From Acheta domesticus (lineage: Eukaryota > Arthropoda > Insecta > Orthoptera > Gryllidae), in assembly GCA_031308135.1 (NCBI GenBank), contig JAHLJT010009419.1, forward strand, positions 35,333,221-35,397,220: a stretch of DNA of 64,000 nt, in the 5' to 3' direction. Made by a program: the position numbers and the translations under genes. Below, in pieces: positions 1 through 12,640 of the stretch. A model generated the notes under the pieces. It saw only the letters and a program-made list of their open reading frames with translations, made no database searches and was not told the origin of the DNA. Position 1 is the first letter of the stretch, and each line of letters starts with the position of its first letter.

Positions 1-154
1 ATAAATGTGGAAATTCATTTTTTTTGTTAATTACCCTTAATTTGGGCTGGAAAGGGTTAATTTAATCGGACCTTATGTACTAAAAACATAAATCATTAAA
101 AAATGTCAGCATTGTGAATGGGCCTTAAGAGAGGAGCATGCACGGCGCACCCAC
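1..154. other. Intronic or 3' sequence below exon H
   Basis: A+T-rich from 1 to about 117, then the donor of exon H and its possible read-through stop. Nothing else is recognised. Confidence 0.5.
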
Positions 155-497
155 CTGCACGGTCTCGACGGACGCCGCGCGCGCGGGCCGCTGGTGCTGC
201 GGCTGCGGCGCGGGCGGGGCGCGCGCGGGGGCGGGGGCGTGGCCGTGGCCGGAGACCGGGGACGGCGGCGGGGGCGCCATGCCCGCCCGCCCGTACGTCG
301 GCTCCAGCGCCGCCACCGACGCGTAGGGGCTGTCGCGCCCCAGCAGATGGCCCTGCTGCTGCAGCTGGAGCAGCTGCTGCTGCTGGTGGCGCTGGTGCAG
401 CAGCAGGTGGCGCTTCTGCTGCTGCAGTTGCATGCGGATGTCGGGCGAGCCGCTGATGGCGTGCCGCTCCAGGTCGAGCACCACCGGCGCCACGTAC
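155..497 (-). CDS. Exon H, poly-Gln helical segment (most 3' exon in the window)
   Basis: The exon is 343 nt. It enters with one nt completing AGG and leaves in phase 0. The acceptor is GGTGCGCGCAG above 497 and the donor GTGCAG|GTGGGT below 155. It encodes RYVAPVVLDLERHAISGSPD, followed by a Gln/Leu/His-rich segment (QQQKRHLLLHQRHQQQQ) that probably forms a helix, then DSPYASVAALEPTYGRAG and a Pro/Ala/His-rich tail ending VETVQ. If the donor is skipped, the frame stops nine codons later at 125-127, so a short alternative C-terminus is possible. Otherwise the gene continues below position 1. CAG-type codon repeats make this exon prone to length change. Confidence 0.85.
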
Positions 498-2663
498 CTG
501 CGCGCACCAACATCACACTCAGGTTGCAGGTTTTTTTTTACTTGCTCGCACTTACTTCGTAAGAAGAGAAAGGTATATATTCGTGCGCCGGAAATAAACG
601 AATTTTCCATAGAAAAACTCTTATTGCCGGGCCCGGCAAAGTGGATGAATTCTGTTCCTATATACAGGTGTCTAGGAAGAAACAATGAAATTTCGAAAAT
701 AAGCCCTTAAAACACTTAAGACAGAAAAACATTTTAAAAATTTTCTCAAAAGTGGCTTCAACATTTTTTTAAATTTAATTCGGATGACGTTAAGGACGCT
801 TAAGAGTCTCAATAAGAATTACCAAGGAGCAACGCCTCACGTTCGTTGAAATTTCTTATGTTTGTAAAACTGCAAAATTGCAATTTTTGGCATGTTGCTA
901 CAACTGCAATAGAGATAGAGATTTTTTCCTTAATGAAATATGTTCTTTAAAGACAGATCTTAAAATGAGGTTATGTTCAATTTTTTAAAAAATGAATAGT
1001 TTTCTTGCAATTTTGCATGAAATTTAGGCAATTTTAATTCTTTTAAACATTTTTTCTAAAAAAACGGTCCATTTTTTTTCAATTTTGTTTTTCCACGGAA
1101 GAAGGGACACTTAATAGAATGGCGCGGAACTCATTTTCTGAAGTTTTGAAAATTGCAAATTTACAACTAATGCGTGAAAGAGAGTGCATTGTTAGTTTAA
1201 TATGAAATTAAAAAAAAACAGAAGTAAAATATTTGTGCCAAGCAAATTGCATTGATAGTCAGGCTCACGCCACGGTAATTTGCACCCTTGTGCAATTTAC
1301 CTATATGGAATTTTTTTGCTACTCCTTGTTGTAATGTTTTGAATTTTGTTACAGAGATTTGATTTAGCTTATACAAACTTCTGTCTGCAAACATGCCGCA
1401 TGAGTAATAAAAGTAAACGATATTATATTACACGAAATTGATGAAATCTCCGAAAATGTTATTATGTACCAGTGTACATATTTTTTCGACCTATAAACTA
1501 AAAAAGAGTTTTGTATATTTAAGACTAATAGAGTAAACTTTTTCCGTTTAAAATTTAAAAATGTAATAATGGTGCAGATATTAAAAAAATGACTAAATTT
1601 TTGCTGCCATTTCACAAATGCTGCCCTTATACAGTGCATCGCTTTGCACTAGGTTGGCACGGGTTTTCACTGCCCGGACAAGGTAGCCACATCACCAGCA
1701 ATTTGAGAAATGCAGATTTTCTTTCTTTCAATATTTCAATCCTCAGTTAAGAGAAACAATTGTAGATTTGAACGATACATCCAGGAAACAACACAAATTC
1801 AGTTTTAAGAGGGACTTCGCCCTGAGGCAGATCGTTGAACGCACCATCTCCAGGACAGGCAAGTAGTTAAATTCAGATTTTAAGAGTCCTTGATTCATAA
1901 TATCCGACTTACCGAATGATAACACAGATGCATAACAAAAGGGAATAGAATAAAGAAACAAACATCAAGGCATTCAATAAAATTGACATTGCTCTGCCAC
2001 TCACAGAGATTCTGTAGTAGAATAATCCCTAAGTGACCTGCCAGGAAACAAAGTCATGTATAGATGATACTGCGATGTGACTAACAAGGGAGATAATGAC
2101 CGCGGAATCAAAGGAATTCTCAGAAATCCTTCTACATATCCCATTCCTTCACAGAAAAGACTAATTTTGAATGACTGTGATTAGAGCACGGGGACCCAAA
2201 AATGAATAAGATAATCGTTCACTCGCGTAGTAAAAATGGGAGCGGTAGTTTATGAAACCAGTATGCGCTGAAATCATTTAGGGACGCATTGTCAGTCGTG
2301 TAGGGTTTCAAGTGACGAATAAGTATCACATCGCTCGTGAGACAACTTCTTTCACAAGCGAAAACTGACAAAACCCGCCAGACCGTGGAGTATATATTAA
2401 GCATTTCTGTTGCCTAAAAGCGACAAAATGACCCCGAAGATGCGTCACATTGGTTTTCACATAACGTCACATGCCTAATAGCACTCTAGCAATCAATATG
2501 GAATGCCTTTGATATTGAGATCTCCATCAACAGCTCGGGGATTAGGTCGGTTAAATCAACTGGCGTTAAACCCTTGAATATTTCACCTCGTATGTGCCTA
2601 CCATATTGATTAAGTAACTTGACACAGGCTCTACCACTTTCCATAACAAAACTAGGTTGAATA

Positions 2664-2952
2664 GTAAGGATCCAAAAGATATCAACCCCAAAGTTTTTTT
2701 ATAATTAATTAATATTTCCAATAATTATCCAGGCATGAAATGTTTCGTGAATTTATCCCATCTTCAACGGCACCAAGTATCACGAATTAAACAGGTAGAA
2801 ATAAAATCGGGGCCATTTTGTGTCTAATTTAATCCATGTCACTTGGTGCCACTAAAGATGGGACAGGATTCTCGAAAAAGGTCGTGCCTGGATAATTATT
2901 TGCAATATTAAAATCATAATATAAAACTTTTTGATATCTCTTGGATCCATAC
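2664..2952. mobile_element. Foldback MITE with long terminal inverted repeats
   Basis: The left end (GTAAGGATCCAAAAGATATC) is matched in inverse by the right end (GATATCTCTTGGATCCATAC). The inner arms also pair, through the AATTATCCAGGCA and GGCACCAAGT / ACTTGGTGCC segments, so the element folds over almost its whole 289 bp. TA at 2662-2663 and 2953-2954 is the likely target duplication, suggesting a Tc1/mariner-type parent. No coding capacity. Confidence 0.75.
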
Positions 2953-3860
2953 TAATCACTGTGGAATACCACAACATCTCCGTTGCCACCACGGAATCGA
3001 TGCAAAACCAGATTGGTTGTTTCTTAAACTATTAAAATCTATAGATAAATTCAAAAGTAATGAGAGCGTGAAGGAACTCGTCAGCCCCGAGTCAAAACCA
3101 TAAAACTCTTCTTTCGGGCGGGCGGATAAAAAGAAACCGCGCCGACCGCTAGGCTTCGACCCCATTTGCACGCTTCCTTTTCACGCACGAAGTCTGGCGG
3201 AAAGGCGAAGAAAAAGAACGCCCAGAACGCCCCCGAGTAGACAGTGCATTTACACGAAAGCGCTATTTCAAAGAACGCAATCTAGTACTGCAAGATCATT
3301 ACTTCGTGCCGGGATTATGCCTTTTCGCACCAAATCAGTGAGTCATTTACGTTTTAACTGCAAATCTATTAAAAGATCACCACCAAATGCGCAGACACAC
3401 CAATAAAGACATTCAACACACACGTACAACAGATATGCGTCGCAGACAACGAACTCGTACGTAACCTTCACGAATTCAGTACGATTCACCCAGTCGTAAA
3501 CAATAACAAACACAAAAATAAGCAACTGCACAATAGAATTTTATTTAGACATATAGGCTCAAAGGATGGGCAGCCAAAAAATAATTTCAGTTTCCTTAAA
3601 CAACAAACGCGTTTCACATAAAAAAATAATGATTAATTACTTCTATTGCTGAGAATGCTAATGAGGACAACGCGACACAGCTGTTTTCCCAGCACATTCC
3701 CGACTCGACTGCGCATTCTTTACCATCGGGGACGGTCCGACCCTTCAAGGAACATTCGAGGAAACCATTGGCGGCAAAAGTCGCGAACCGCACAAGCCAC
3801 ACTGCGCATCCAGCGTTTGTAAAATCTCAGAACTTACGCGAGAAAATGAAAAGCCTAAGC

Positions 3861-4089
3861 CAGTGGTGTCAAGGTCTGCTACTGGTGGCAGTGGCACGCC
3901 TCACGGTACCGTGCCATGCCAGGAGCTTCTCTGCGCCACCAGCGTCGGGAGAGGAAACTATTAATAACCCCGCTGTTTTACAATAGTGATGGCGTTGTTG
4001 CGTCTTGCGGCGGGGTTATGAACTGCGTGAAGAAGCGATTTCGTCGTGGCACTCGTGCCACGGTCGTGGCAGCGACCTTGACAACACTC
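3861..4089. mobile_element. hAT-like MITE (CAGTGTTGTCAAGGTC family), copy 1
   Basis: Flanked by a perfect 8-bp duplication GCCTAAGC (3853-3860 and 4090-4097). The ends are CAGTGGTGTCAAGGTC and the inverse of GACCTTGACAACACT, typical of hAT termini. The second copy at 24191-24424 is similar throughout. Too short to code; a non-autonomous derivative. Confidence 0.88.
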
Positions 4090-4099
4090 GCCTAAGCAG

Positions 4100-4385
4100 A
4101 CCACCGCGAGTCGCCCTTACCTTTCAACGCCGCTGCCTCGGATCGCTCCGCATCGGCGGGCAGCGCCGATTTCCCGAAGAAGAAAGAAGGCGCGGGCGGC
4201 CGCAGGGGGCGGGCCGCTAATGGGCCGGATAACGGCCCTGCGAACGGCGCCGCCCGCGCGTTGGCGCCAGCACGCTAATCGCCCTTCGCTCACGCCCCTG
4301 CCCCTGCCCCTGCCCTTGCACCACCCGACGCTGCACGGCTGCACGCCCGACCCCCGGCGCACGGGGCGGTGGCCAAACGAATTGA
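4100..4385. other. G+C-rich patch without exon support
   Basis: CpG-rich, with a short CCCTGC repeat near 4302-4316. Open frames exist on both strands, but no acceptor/donor pair with the phase-2-in, phase-2-out pattern needed between exons G and H was found. It could be a regulatory island or old repeat. Confidence 0.3.
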
Positions 4386-4462
4386 AGACCTCGGGGCAAT
4401 TACATGCTATGCCACAATTCGTAATTTTTGAGAAAATAGAGAGTAAACGTTTAGACATTTCA

Positions 4463-4788
4463 TTGAAATCAGTGAAAAACTATCGATTGACAGTGACTAT
4501 TCACTGATGGTGCCAGTTATAACCCTGCCACTGACAATCAGTGAATTGAACTGAACAAATCAGTGAGAATTGGGTCAAATTTTTGAATCAGTGAAACTTC
4601 ACTGTTTGAATCAGCGAAGACGACTGAACGATCAGTGAGCGATGGTGGCGCGGCACTTTTACCACTGACGACCAGTGAAATGCTGGCGGTCTTTATGAAA
4701 AGGTTCGCATGTTCGCTGATTGTCAGCGAAACTACACATTTCGACTGAAGGTATCAGTGACTTCGGCTCTCACTGATTGAGAGAGTAG
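4463..4788. mobile_element. TCAGTGA-rich MITE, copy 1 (left end decayed)
   Basis: Similar over most of its length to the copies at 10421-10819 and 45868-46247, with many TCAGTGA / TCACTGA motifs. The right terminus GAGAGAGTAG is kept. The left terminus is not recognisable. Confidence 0.8.
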
Positions 4789-6261
4789 GGATAAAGGACA
4801 TTAATTTACAAATATCACCGCCATTTTTCAGCGAATCTTTAAAATAAAACCCCAATATCTAGATACATCTGTGGTGCGTCGAAATACACTGATATTTCAA
4901 TTTCATCAGAAATGTGGCATAGCATGTTATTGCCTCCAGGTCTTCAATTGTTTAATGCTCAGGCTCAATAAACGTGTCCACTGACATGAAGCGGGCTGTG
5001 TTGGTGGGCACTTTCAGATTTGATACATCTTGGACGCCCAAAGCTACCAAGTGTTTTTGACTAACATGTTCTCTCCACTTTGTTATTGAACCATGGTTGA
5101 GCGAGTGTGGGAACTCATTAGTATGGAAATTATCAGAAGTTTTCACTTTGTCGTGTAATTATCCATGATTCTTTTCCGTCCTTTGGAAATCGATCTTCCA
5201 CAGACGGACCACGAGCGAATTAGGACACTTACAATGGTACAATGCTTACCCCTTCACTACTGAGGCAGGGTTGATGGCCTAGCACTGAGTTTTCAAAAGT
5301 TCAACTAACAAAACACGGTGAATTATTGATTGATATAGCTAAACTGAAATTATTGATGTTGCTAAAATAAAATGGTTGATTGAGGTAGCTAAAATTGTGC
5401 GAGGGGTGGCCCGTCGTAGACAGTGTTGCCAACTTTTCCATTGTGACACTACGCTTTCTTCAGAATAATCATGAAAGGATGCTTTTTTCAGCATAAATGT
5501 GCGTATATAATTTTGGCTAACTTTTACGCAAAATATCACTGTGTGATGCCAACTTCACACACTATCCCGGATGGCATCATCTTCATGATAAATTGTTGAA
5601 CAAGGCCGTAAAATGGTTCCCAAAAAGAAGATCCTTTTATGGTCCCCCTCTCCAGAAAATTATCTCCAGATTTACTAAACACTCTAATACATAAGATTAA
5701 CTTTTTAGTACATTAGACTATTTGATAAACAATTATTTTGAAGATAAAAACTTATTGTATGACAATTATTTTTACATTTAATACTTTTTTTCCGGAGCGC
5801 GAGGGCCTATCCACGGGCCACCATCCTCAGCAACGGTTTATTTTGATTGAATGTACTCTTGACTCTACGGTTGAAATATTTAAAATTAGCGCTTTTAACC
5901 GGCAAATTTCATCTATTTAATGATCTAATGAAACAATAGTAACGTTTAACAAGATGTTCAAGCCTATAGACGTTCCTGCGTTTCGCAGAAATGTAATGTT
6001 CGTAAACTGTCAAAAATATTTGCTCTTAATTTTACACTACTTACGCTGGAGAATTTGTAAATGATGCAGCAGTGGGGTATCTCATGTGTTCCTTACAACA
6101 AACGCAGCATGGCAGTATAACAAATGCAGTAATGGACAATATTTTTTTTGTTATTTAAGGTTGCATCAACTACTAGGTCATTAGCGACCACTACTAAATT
6201 CAACGTTATGGTATGAGATGATATGGTGATTATAGGGGGTGAAAGGACGATCATATACAAC

Positions 6262-6349
6262 CTGGCCCGAGGCGGGACTCGAACCCGCGACACCTCGGTC
6301 CGCGATCACTATGGCACTACTGCCTTACCGATCTCGGCTACGGGGCAGA
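6262..6349 (-). tRNA. tRNA-like sequence (pseudogene or SINE head)
   Basis: On the minus strand there is a box A-like GTAGCCGAGATCGGTAAGGC and a perfect box B with its T-arm, GCGGGTTCGAGTCCCGC. The leader and layout recall Leu/Ser-type tRNAs. The acceptor stem has mismatches and I could not fold a proper anticodon stem, so a functional tRNA is unlikely. The flanks carry a repeated GTGGACAATATT-like string, which suggests a mobile copy. Confidence 0.35.
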
Positions 6350-9300
6350 CAGTGGACAATATTGTTATACACTACAATTATATAAACGAATCTCGACGAA
6401 TACGATAAAATGTGGATAAGTGTTTTGAATTTATAAAACGAACCAAGAGAAGACATCGTAACACTATTTATTCTATTTAAAATAGATATCACACATAACC
6501 TGGTTACCACCATTTACAATGAAGGTAACGACTTAACATTTTGAACAATTGGTTGATTCGTGTGTGTAAAAATTTTTGATTTTAAACGTAATTTAACGTA
6601 TTAAGCTTTTTTTCACGTTATAAATAGTTCAAGATTGACTTGTAAATTAAAAATATAAAAAAATTAACAGTATATTTTCTTAACATGCAAAAGCATATTC
6701 GTTTTTTATTATTAGATAGACAACTTATTTAATTAAAAGTACATTGATACATCTTTATTTGTCCACAGGTTTGTTATGTAATTTCGGAATGTAAACAAAA
6801 TTTATCACCCCCAAAATTTCGATTTGAGTATTCGATGTGTACATGAACGGCGCCGATTGGCTATTAGATCAGCGTGAATATTACTCGTGAGATCGAGTTG
6901 GGCATTCACAACGGAAAACGAATTCATCCACACGAGCAGACTCTTCAATTATGCATTCGTTCATTAACACACACAATGAACCGCGCGCAGCTTTATAAAC
7001 TAGGAGTGGGTACGATGTGTGTGACAGGTGGAGCAGTATGAATTCGTCCCTACCTACTTGCTTCAATTCAACCATATATGCTCGTGAACTCAAAATTTTG
7101 TCTTTAAAAGAGAAATAAAAAAGTCCCTTTAATGTGAATCATCAAATGCTTGGAACAAATGAAAATGTAATGTTTGATTCCACACGCGCATATATTATTT
7201 GGATTAAATACGGTAAACAATCATCATAATGCCTCCATTGAGAAATAATACAATAATACACATTCTCAAAAAACATGACATTTAACTTCACCCTCTATGA
7301 GCTCGAAGTCAATAAACGAGAAAGTCTTAATTTTTCTTTCTTATCAGCTATTAGATGCCACGTGAACTTTTATATTGCAATTTTCATCCAGGAGGGTTAT
7401 GGGAGTCATGCCCCGACGACTCAATAACCTTGTAGGAAAAATTCGTTATTCTTCCTTAAGAAGTAAAGCAAAATATACTTTCGTACATTAGAACTAGATG
7501 ATTGCTCAAAGAGCCATTCGTGAATGGCGCAATCTTTAGTATATACACAGTCATTAACCCATCAAATTCATTCTCCAGCAAACCTAGAATTTTACTTTCG
7601 AAATACTACTTCGAAACCTTTGAATATCTAAATGCTCTGAGGACACAATTTAATATTATTACCTTACTGAACGGCCGTGACTTCCCCCAAATTGAAGGTC
7701 TAGATCCAACCATGGATTGCATATCCGTTAATTCCAAACCCTACCTATTACACAGAACTTACATTTTGTGAACTCGAAAGAGCGAAAGGAATTTCCGATT
7801 CGTCTGACTCACTAAAATGAGGCGTCACCCAAACCCCCACCCTTGGAGCATCACCAGTGTGCAGAATGGAACCACAAGGAAAATCGCTGCGTAAAAGGAC
7901 TGAGTCACTTCAAGTTCCTAGGATTCGGTCGTTCATTTTCAGGGACCTCCAGGCGGTCTGTTGCGCATTCTCACGAGACCTGTTCCCACTTCATAACTTA
8001 CAATGTGGAATGCCGTACATAACCATTACACGACAAAAAATCATGAGGTTTCTAAATATGGCGAAATTGTTCTGGCTAGAGACACATTGGAAATATTAAA
8101 TTCGTCGTGTTCAGATAAATTTGATTTTATGCTGATATTCTGCAGCGATCTACAGGCGAAGCGGCAGTTCTATTTGTTCCCTTGTATGAATTTGGTAACT
8201 TTTTTTACTGCAGCACTAGCATGTGCAAGTCCCGAATGGGGTAGGACTGTTTCCACATTGCTTTACAGTAGTCGTCAAAAGGGTTTTTCAAAACCCACAG
8301 CTTCTACACAATTCAAATCCACATATTTAAAAGACAAGCTTACATTACTTCATCAAATCATGTTTTAGATACCAATCCTCTGAATTCATTTTGCATTTCT
8401 TTTGTTGTCGAAAGCTGATTTTGAATGTCTAACACTCCTTGTATACAAATATTCCTGACTAACACAAAAGTAATTAAAACTGGAAAAAAAATTGAACCAA
8501 TTGAAACTATTATTGCAAATGTTGAAATGATTTCAAAAAAATTCCGCGTGTTCTTGCAAATATAATACACATACGTGGCTTCTCTCATAATGACAGAGTG
8601 CTAACGTTATCAAACTCCCGTACACAGCAGCTGCAACACAACAGAGGCTTTGGGGATGCTCAGAAATAGCCTTCGTCTGCTGATACGAGAGGAAAGTATA
8701 CTTGAAGAACCCTACTAGAGACGCATGCCGAGTCACAAGGAAAGGGATAAAAATTCTCTCTCGAGTTCAAAACTTAATTTAGAATCGTCACAAAGAATGT
8801 GTAGGAGTGAAGTATGCAGACCCAAACAACCTGGGAGCTTTGACTGAAAGACGGTTCTAGAAGAGACAGCAGGCATCAGAATTACATTAGCAGAACCATT
8901 ACTATTTTCACCCCAAAATTATACTTTTCTAATAAAAAACACAACACGAAACTAGATAGAAAATTCAAAAATTATATACCACGTAAAGCTAAGAGTATAT
9001 TTTGAATGTCGCTTCCAGACATTAGTCGTATATTAAAAACTAATAAAAAACAGTCGTTACGAGAAGATTTAAATGCAAAGAAAATCTTCAAAGCAAACAA
9101 TCCTAAACATTTACTCAATTAAAATTACATGCTACATTTTTAGATTCATCAAAAAAATTATAATGAAATCTTGATAACTCGAACTTCTATAATTCGAAAT
9201 CCTCAATATGCGCAATGTTGTTTATCCTCATTCACTGATTAGTTGATCAAAATAAGATAACACGAAATACTTTTTAAAATATTTTTAGAATTGAAGTAAC

Positions 9301-9916
9301 TATCTCAGTGTATAAGGGCATATGACACTTTTCCTCACACATGGACAGTAAATAAACCCCACTCGCACGGCGCGTTGCAGAGGGAGTGGGATAAATACTT
9401 GGTCATGCTTAATCGGCAAACTATGCGTGGGCTTGTGGCTCCTGCTGGAGAGAGAGCCCCGCGAATGTTTTCAGTAAAAATGCGAATTAGTTCTTAAATA
9501 AATGAAAATTTAATTATTTTAATAATAATTTGTAAAAGTAACAAATTTAATTAATATTTTAAAATAATAGATGATTCATTTTTATAAAAAATATTTTAAA
9601 TGAAATTATTTAAAATAATCTTAAACACAACTATTTCAAAATATGCATGAGTACTGCACGAATCCGGGGCCGGGGGGGGGGGGGGGAAACCTTGAGGAAC
9701 ATCCAAGTCTCCCATCGTGAACCCTATGACCTGGAACTGGACATAACAACGTACGTATATATTGTATTTATTGTTTGCATACTAACTTTGAACATTGAAA
9801 GGTTCCAGCTTTATTTGCCCACTAATTTCGGTGACGTGAACTCAGTATTTCAACATCATTCTGGCTCCCATGACGTAGACATGCTTAGTACCCCGGCGGG
9901 GGCGGCGCTGTCTCAC

Positions 9917-10251
9917 CTGGGCTGCACGTTCTCGTAGATGGGCTGGTGCAGGTGCATGGGCAGGTGCAGCGGGGCGCTGGCGGGGCGCGCGGGGCGGGCG
10001 TAGCGCGCGGGCAGGGAGGCGTAGCGCACGTCGCGCCGGCTGCGCACGAAGAGCGCCGCGGCGCCCTGGCCGGGCGCCGGCCCCGGGCCGTCGGGGGCGT
10101 CCCGGGCGTCCCTCAAGGCTGCGTCGCCGGCCCCGCCGGGGCTCACGCCCGACGGACTGCGCCCGGCCGCCGCCGCAGGTGACAGCTCGCGCCGCAGCTG
10201 CTGCAGGCGCTCCTCCAGCGCGCGCGGGCTCTCCCCGGCAGGGGACGCCGC
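9917..10251 (-). CDS. Exon G, helical LEERLQQLRREL segment and PIYENV motif
   Basis: The exon is 335 nt. It enters in phase 0 from exon F and leaves in phase 2. The acceptor GATGTTTGTGTGCAG is above 10251, with a good branch-point candidate (CCTGACC) about 20 nt upstream of the AG; the donor CCCAG|GTGAGA is below 9917. It encodes a charged helix (RALEERLQQLRRELS), a Gly/Ala/Pro-rich linker, an arginine- and tyrosine-rich stretch (RRDVRYASLPARYARP), and ends HQPIYENVQP. YENV fits the YxNx type of SH2-binding site in general form (inference). A SINE in the same orientation ends only about 26 nt beyond the acceptor. Confidence 0.87.
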
Positions 10252-10276
10252 CTGCACACAAACATCACGGGTCAGG

Positions 10277-10884
10277 TTGATTGATTCGCGATTCCGGAAG
10301 CGTCAACTACAAAGGTCATTAGTCCCGTAAGTGTAGTGCGTGTTTCTCTCTCTCTCTCTCTCTCTCTCTCGGGAGGTGGCGGTGATTTTTCCCCGCTGGA
10401 TGGCGAGATCCGACGCCGACCTACTCTCTCAGTCTGAATCAGTGAAAAACTACTGATCGACAGTGACTATTCACTGATGGTGTCAGTGATAACCCTGCCA
10501 CTGACAATCACTGAATTGAACTGCAAAAATCAGTGAAAATCTGGGGCACTTTTTGAATCAGTGAAACTTCTGTGTTTGAATTAGTGAAATCTGTGACAAC
10601 TAGTTGAAGGTGACGACTGAACGATTAGTGAGCGATGGTGGCGCGGCACTTTTACCACTGACGACCAGTGAAATGCTGCTGGTCATTATGGAAAGGTTCA
10701 CATATTCACTGATTGTCAGCGAAACTACACATTTCGACTGAAGATATCAGTGACTTCGGCTCTCACTGATTGAATCAGCGACAATTTCACTGATTCAGAT
10801 TCCTCGCCTTCAGAGAGTACCGTCGACTAGCTGGGTTTCCCTTCAACCAGGTATCTCCCACCAGCGGGGCACCGCCCCAGCCGG
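10277..10884 (-). mobile_element. SINE family 1, copy a (5' truncated, split by a MITE)
   Basis: Matches the 3' half of the other copies (GGTCATTAGTCCCGTAAGTG and the CCCCGCTGGATGGCGAGATC block). Interrupted at 10421-10819 by the TCAGTGA-rich MITE and carrying a (TC)13 tract at 10345-10370. The tRNA-like head is missing. Its 3' tail (TTGATTGATT) is about 26 nt from the exon G acceptor. Confidence 0.82.
10421..10819. mobile_element. TCAGTGA-rich MITE, copy 2, inserted in a SINE
   Basis: Left end CTACTCTCTCAGTCTGAATC; right end is the inverse through GATTCAGATTCC...CAGAGAGTA. Comparison with uninterrupted SINE copies shows the host sequence resumes right after it. TAC appears on both sides, so a 3-bp duplication is possible but not proven, and the superfamily is left open. 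Confidence 0.85.
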
Positions 10885-11195
10885 GACCATTGCGGATCAG
10901 GAAACGTGTTGTTTCGTTAATGGGACAGAGCGCCAAGAAAGCCTCTTCGCAGTGAGCTGAATCTGGGCCTCTTACTACAAATTGCATTGATGTTGGTAGC
11001 AACCATATCACTGGAAACCAACTGAAGGGAACAACACGTCCAGCATCCATTATGATTGTGCTCAGTACTTCATTTACGTTTTCTTTTATTACAAGTTGCA
11101 ACTCATGTTACCAACATACATTCTGTTGCACGCACTCTCACAAGCAAGATGCCACTGCGGAAAGACTTTCCTGGTGCGCTATATAATGTGACGAT
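10885..11195. repeat. Dispersed repeat, related to 43000-43260
   Basis: Shares blocks with 43000-43260, such as GTTGCACGCACTCTCA(C) / GTTGCAAGCACTCTCATC and ATGCCACTGCGGA followed by a GCGCTATAT end. Nature unknown; no coding content. Confidence 0.6.
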
Positions 11196-11239
11196 GAAAT
11201 GACACACGTCAACCTATAAATCTGGATAGAGCAACCATA

Positions 11240-11580
11240 CAATTAATTCAATTCAATTGTGCCTCATTTTATGTAACGAGACTCAGGCCTTTGGGCCCAT
11301 CTGTCAATGCACATTTCGCTACGCTTTCACCATCTAGCGAGGAAAGAAAGTATCACTCAGGAGATGAAACAGGCTATTTTGAATTTAGCTAAGAGATGCT
11401 CGATTATTTTTTACATGTAGTAAATCTACAACATCGAAGATCACCGGCTTTACTTCCCCTCCGTGGGAATAAATACGAAGAATTTTTTCGCCCTTAAAAA
11501 TACACGGATTCGAGCGGATTTGAACCCGCAAATTTAGGCTTAAAGCCACATATTCTAAATCAATTGCTTTGGTCATCAAA
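11240..11580 (-). mobile_element. SINE family 2, copy a
   Basis: About 340 bp, transcribed on the minus strand. A box B-like GCGGGTTTGAACCCG lies near its start (about 11515-11530); the 3' end is CATTTTATGTAACGAGACTC followed by an AATTG-type tail. Diverged relative to the copies at 15945 and 37291, so probably old. Confidence 0.75.
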
Positions 11581-11599
11581 GATTAGATATCGTTGAAAC

Positions 11600-12060
11600 T
11601 ATTATAACCGGAATGTTGGACTATTGCGGAGTAAAACGGGAAAAAGATTGAAGCTGTAGAAATGAGGTTCTTGAGTATCCAGACTTCCAGGGTATCCAGA
11701 CTGGAACATATCTCCAATGAAGAAATAAGAGAAAGAACTGCCAAGATAAACACTAATTTTCACCATAATGAAGGCAAATGATTAATATGGTATGGTCGTT
11801 TAGTAGAATGACGGAGTTAAGGATACTGAAAAATATGTGTTCTTTACCAGTCAGACGAAGGAAGTGGGGAAAAACTGGCAACTTGAATTCAAGGTACTGA
11901 AGGAGCAATGAGGAGAGCAGTCTGAATCGGGAAGATGCCTAGAATAGGAAGCTGTGTAGACTGAAATGCGGAAAGCGGCGGTTGATAATGTTATGACTCC
12001 ATTGAAGCAACTGATGCTTTAGACCAGGACTGCTGCAGTGAGCGTGCTTTGGCCCAGCCT
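11600..12060 (+). pseudogene. LINE fragment, end of reverse-transcriptase ORF, broken
   Basis: Translation in one frame gives KIEAVEMRFL, later SRLEHISNEEIRERT and IWYGRLVE, followed by several stops. This pattern (RLEAVEMRFLR..., NEEIR, WYGH) is the familiar tail of non-LTR retrotransposon ORF2 proteins downstream of the catalytic domain. Stops and small indels show it is dead. The clade is not assigned. A SINE family 1 copy follows closely. Confidence 0.65.
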
Positions 12061-12124
12061 TGGCCCAGAGGGTATGCCCGAGCAACTGGTGCCGCTGCTC
12101 GTACGATCAGCTCGACGAGTGGGT

Positions 12125-12640
12125 AATATCGACTGTATTAGCTCATGGCAACAATTGTTGCCACTGAAGCGACTCTGACCCGGAAGTCCTGGGGTTCAAG
12201 TCCCGAGGTGGTGAATTTTCCGACGCAAAGCTAAGCAGCAAAGTCAAAACCAGTCGCTGTCTCGAGAAGAATCCTAGTGCCCGACTGCTTTGATCGGATG
12301 TTTCTCATGGTTTCTCCCGAATGCAGGAACAGTGCTCTAACAAACGGGTCATGGACGGTGTACGATTACCTCTTCCTCATCCATATCTCATCTCCCCTCA
12401 CACAAACACACGCACTCATTCGCTATTTTACCACAGATATCTTGATAGCATTTGCGCTGGCACCCCTGGAGAAACATCTAAAGGGTGAAATCCGGCAAGC
12501 CGACTTGTACCAGCTCTCACTTGCTAGCGGGGGAGGAAGTCTGCCATCTCCCCGGATATAACATGTGCAACAACCACAGGATCATTGACCACAGCAGTTG
12601 ACGCGCTTGGAAACATCAGAACATCAATTGACGGATGGAA
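12125..12640 (+). mobile_element. SINE family 1, copy b
   Basis: Plus-oriented, diverged copy: box A-like TTAGCTCATGGC, box B-like GGGGTTCAAGTCCCG (about 12191-12206), then the shared CAGTCGCTGTCTCGAGAAGA and AACAGTGCTCTAACAAACGG blocks and the CTCACTTGCTAGCGGGGGAG body. Confidence 0.75.

Larger units (their letters stand above)
498..9916 (-). other. Intron G-H (9.4 kb), mostly A+T-rich with MITEs
   Basis: No coding exon is supported. Contents are a foldback element at 2664-2952, a hAT-like MITE at 3861-4089, a G+C-rich patch at about 4100-4385, a TCAGTGA-rich MITE at 4463-4788 and a tRNA-like sequence at about 6262-6349. The remainder is unannotated A+T-rich DNA, including a very A+T-rich stretch at 9480-9640 and a G homopolymer near 9670-9685. 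Confidence 0.7.

Noticed and set aside
4117..4458. 113-codon minus-strand frame as an extra exon between G and H
   Set aside because: No acceptor and donor pair with phase 2 at both ends; exons G and H already join in frame.
6262..6349. Functional tRNA gene
   Set aside because: Good boxes A and B, but mismatched acceptor stem and no convincing anticodon arm; listed only as tRNA-like.
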